Positions 63,041 to 64,000 of a stretch of 64,000 nucleotides of DNA are shown piece after piece. Every line of letters begins with the position of its first letter. Position 1 is the stretch's first letter. The translations under genes were made by a program, and so were the position numbers. The stretch is from assembly GCA_004143645.1 (NCBI GenBank), contig RXPK01000157.1, positions 1,993,639 through 2,057,638 of the forward strand, read 5' to 3'. This DNA is from Protaetia brevitarsis. Lineage: Eukaryota > Arthropoda > Insecta > Coleoptera > Scarabaeidae. The notes under the pieces were generated by a model. That model searched no databases. It worked only from the letters and a program-made list of their open reading frames with translations, and had not been told where the DNA came from.

Positions 63041-64000
63041 TTAAGTAAAATGATTGCGTATCAATTGCTGCTGAATCCTTCTTCCAGCAACAAGATCTGG
63101 GTTAACTCTCTCGAGAGGTCCCCCAGCTCTTTGTTCAATATCGCATTTCTCTAACTGTGCCATATTATTTTCTTCATGGGGATCTTCTATTCCATTTTCG
63201 ATGCACATGTTATGTAATATAGCAATGCTGGTAATTTTCGAAGCCACTGTTGGGGTGTAATGTAGAACCCGATGTTTTAGAAGGCATCGAAACCTAGCTT
63301 TAAGAACACCATTACAGCGTTCAATAATGGAACGTGTTTGCCTGTGAGCTTTGTTAAATGCCTCAGCGGGACTACCAGGTTCAGGGTCTACTTCTAATGG
63401 AGTGATGAGCCATGGTCTTAAAGGATAACCAGCATCCCCTTAATAAAAAAAAAAAACGGAATAAATGTAAGAAATCTACTTAAACTAATATTACAAACCA
63501 AGAAGGAAATAATTATTACCATATTCTCTGTAGATGTTCTCTACTACATCAGACACATTTGAATTTCTCCATATAAATGCGTCATGGGTACTCCCTGGAT
63601 ATTGCGCATTTATGTAGATGATCTTTAGATACGCATCACATATCTAGAAGAAAAAAATAATATAATGCATATGTGCCATATGCATTCGCAAATACACTAA
63701 CCAACTGTACATTGATGGAATGATAGTTTTTCCTATTCACATATATGTGCTCGGGTTGTTCCAGATTGCTTTTCGGAGGTGCAACAATTGCAATGTGGGT
63801 ACAATCTATACACCCAATCACCCCAGGGAAACGAGTTTTGTTATAAAACCTAACATAATTATTTCTGTTACATCTATGTATATCTAAATAATTGGTACCC
63901 ACCTTTGACGTAGTTCTTGTAGCTCATGTTTCGAGGGAACTTTATCCATACTTCAACAATCGCCCGGTTATTTAGTGCCTCTGTCACTTCCGATATAGCA
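63041..64000 (-). CDS. Harbinger 5 transposase, runs off the window
   Basis: Exons on the minus strand: from the edge to about 63702 (EVTEALNNRAIV..., then the first Asp in PGVIGCIDCTHIAIV and HSINVQL), intron about 63640-63702 (GTTAGT...TTCTAG), ICDAYLKIIYINAQYPG to about 63520, intron (GTAATA...TTATTAAG), and a last exon with Asp in LGDAGYPLRPWLITPLE, Glu in RSIIERCNGVLKARFRCLL and the end IRNHFT at 63041. All three catalytic residues and both splice pairs look good; one possible shift lies near 63905. It is among the best-preserved transposases here. The start is outside. Confidence 0.8.

Noticed and set aside
1..64000. CRISPR arrays, operons, riboswitches, rRNA or tRNA genes
   Set aside because: No regularly spaced repeats, no prokaryotic gene layout and no cloverleaf or rRNA sequence were seen. 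Spliced genes and the retroelement set are eukaryotic.

Overview
This window reads as eukaryotic, AT-rich nuclear DNA from an arthropod, most likely an insect. Its genes have GT-AG introns and AATAAA poly(A) signals, with no operons or Shine-Dalgarno sites. The repeat families are typical of insects: R1-like and jockey-like LINEs, BEL/Pao, Ty3/gypsy, Ty1/copia, Penelope, Harbinger with MADF/BESS or Myb/SANT-like partners, pogo/Tigger, Tc1/mariner, Transib, Ginger, and a Sola-like element. I found no confident single-copy host gene, tRNA, rRNA or CRISPR array. The species cannot be named from this sequence.

Layout. 0-9 kb: an unidentified ORF, a gypsy element with its RT deleted, a LINE tail, an internally deleted Harbinger, two gypsy remnants on opposite strands, a Penelope tail and an ACGT-rich patch. 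9-15 kb: a decayed tnp2/CMC-like transposase, a copia 3' end with an LTR, Harbinger debris and Tc1/mariner relics. 15.5-17.7 kb: a complete Tigger-type transposon with TIRs and TA target duplication. 18-24.6 kb: one LINE cut by a gypsy element (itself carrying a BEL piece) and by a 2.0 kb long-TIR non-coding element, then a Penelope GIY-YIG domain. 25.3-32.6 kb: one R1-type LINE on the minus strand split by two DNA transposons, a Transib (CGCCG duplications) and a Sola-like element (AATT duplications). In both cases the LINE reading frame resumes when the insert and one target copy are removed. 33.3-38.2 kb: gypsy and BEL pol remnants and a spliced DDE transposase gene. 39-46.3 kb: a LINE split by a block holding a pogo-like element with a C-terminal zinc finger, then a Harbinger with convergent partner and transposase genes. 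48.7-57.6 kb: an outer Harbinger containing a second pogo-like element in a transposase intron and a Ginger element inside its Myb-like gene. 58-64 kb: a copia pol interrupted at its catalytic YVDD by a Tc1/mariner element, a jockey-like scrap, and another convergent Harbinger that runs off the right edge.

How the parts relate. The genes do not form a pathway; they are layers of insertions whose relative ages can be read from nesting. Nearly all ORFs carry frameshifts or stops, so most elements look dead. The best-preserved are the Tigger (15.5 kb), pogo-like B (49.7 kb) and the rightmost Harbinger transposase. The observation I rate highest is the Transib copy: both ends carry a CACAGTG heptamer and the same nonamer-like GAAAAAACC, spaced 11 and 21 bp away. 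This resembles the 12/23 arrangement of V(D)J recombination signals.
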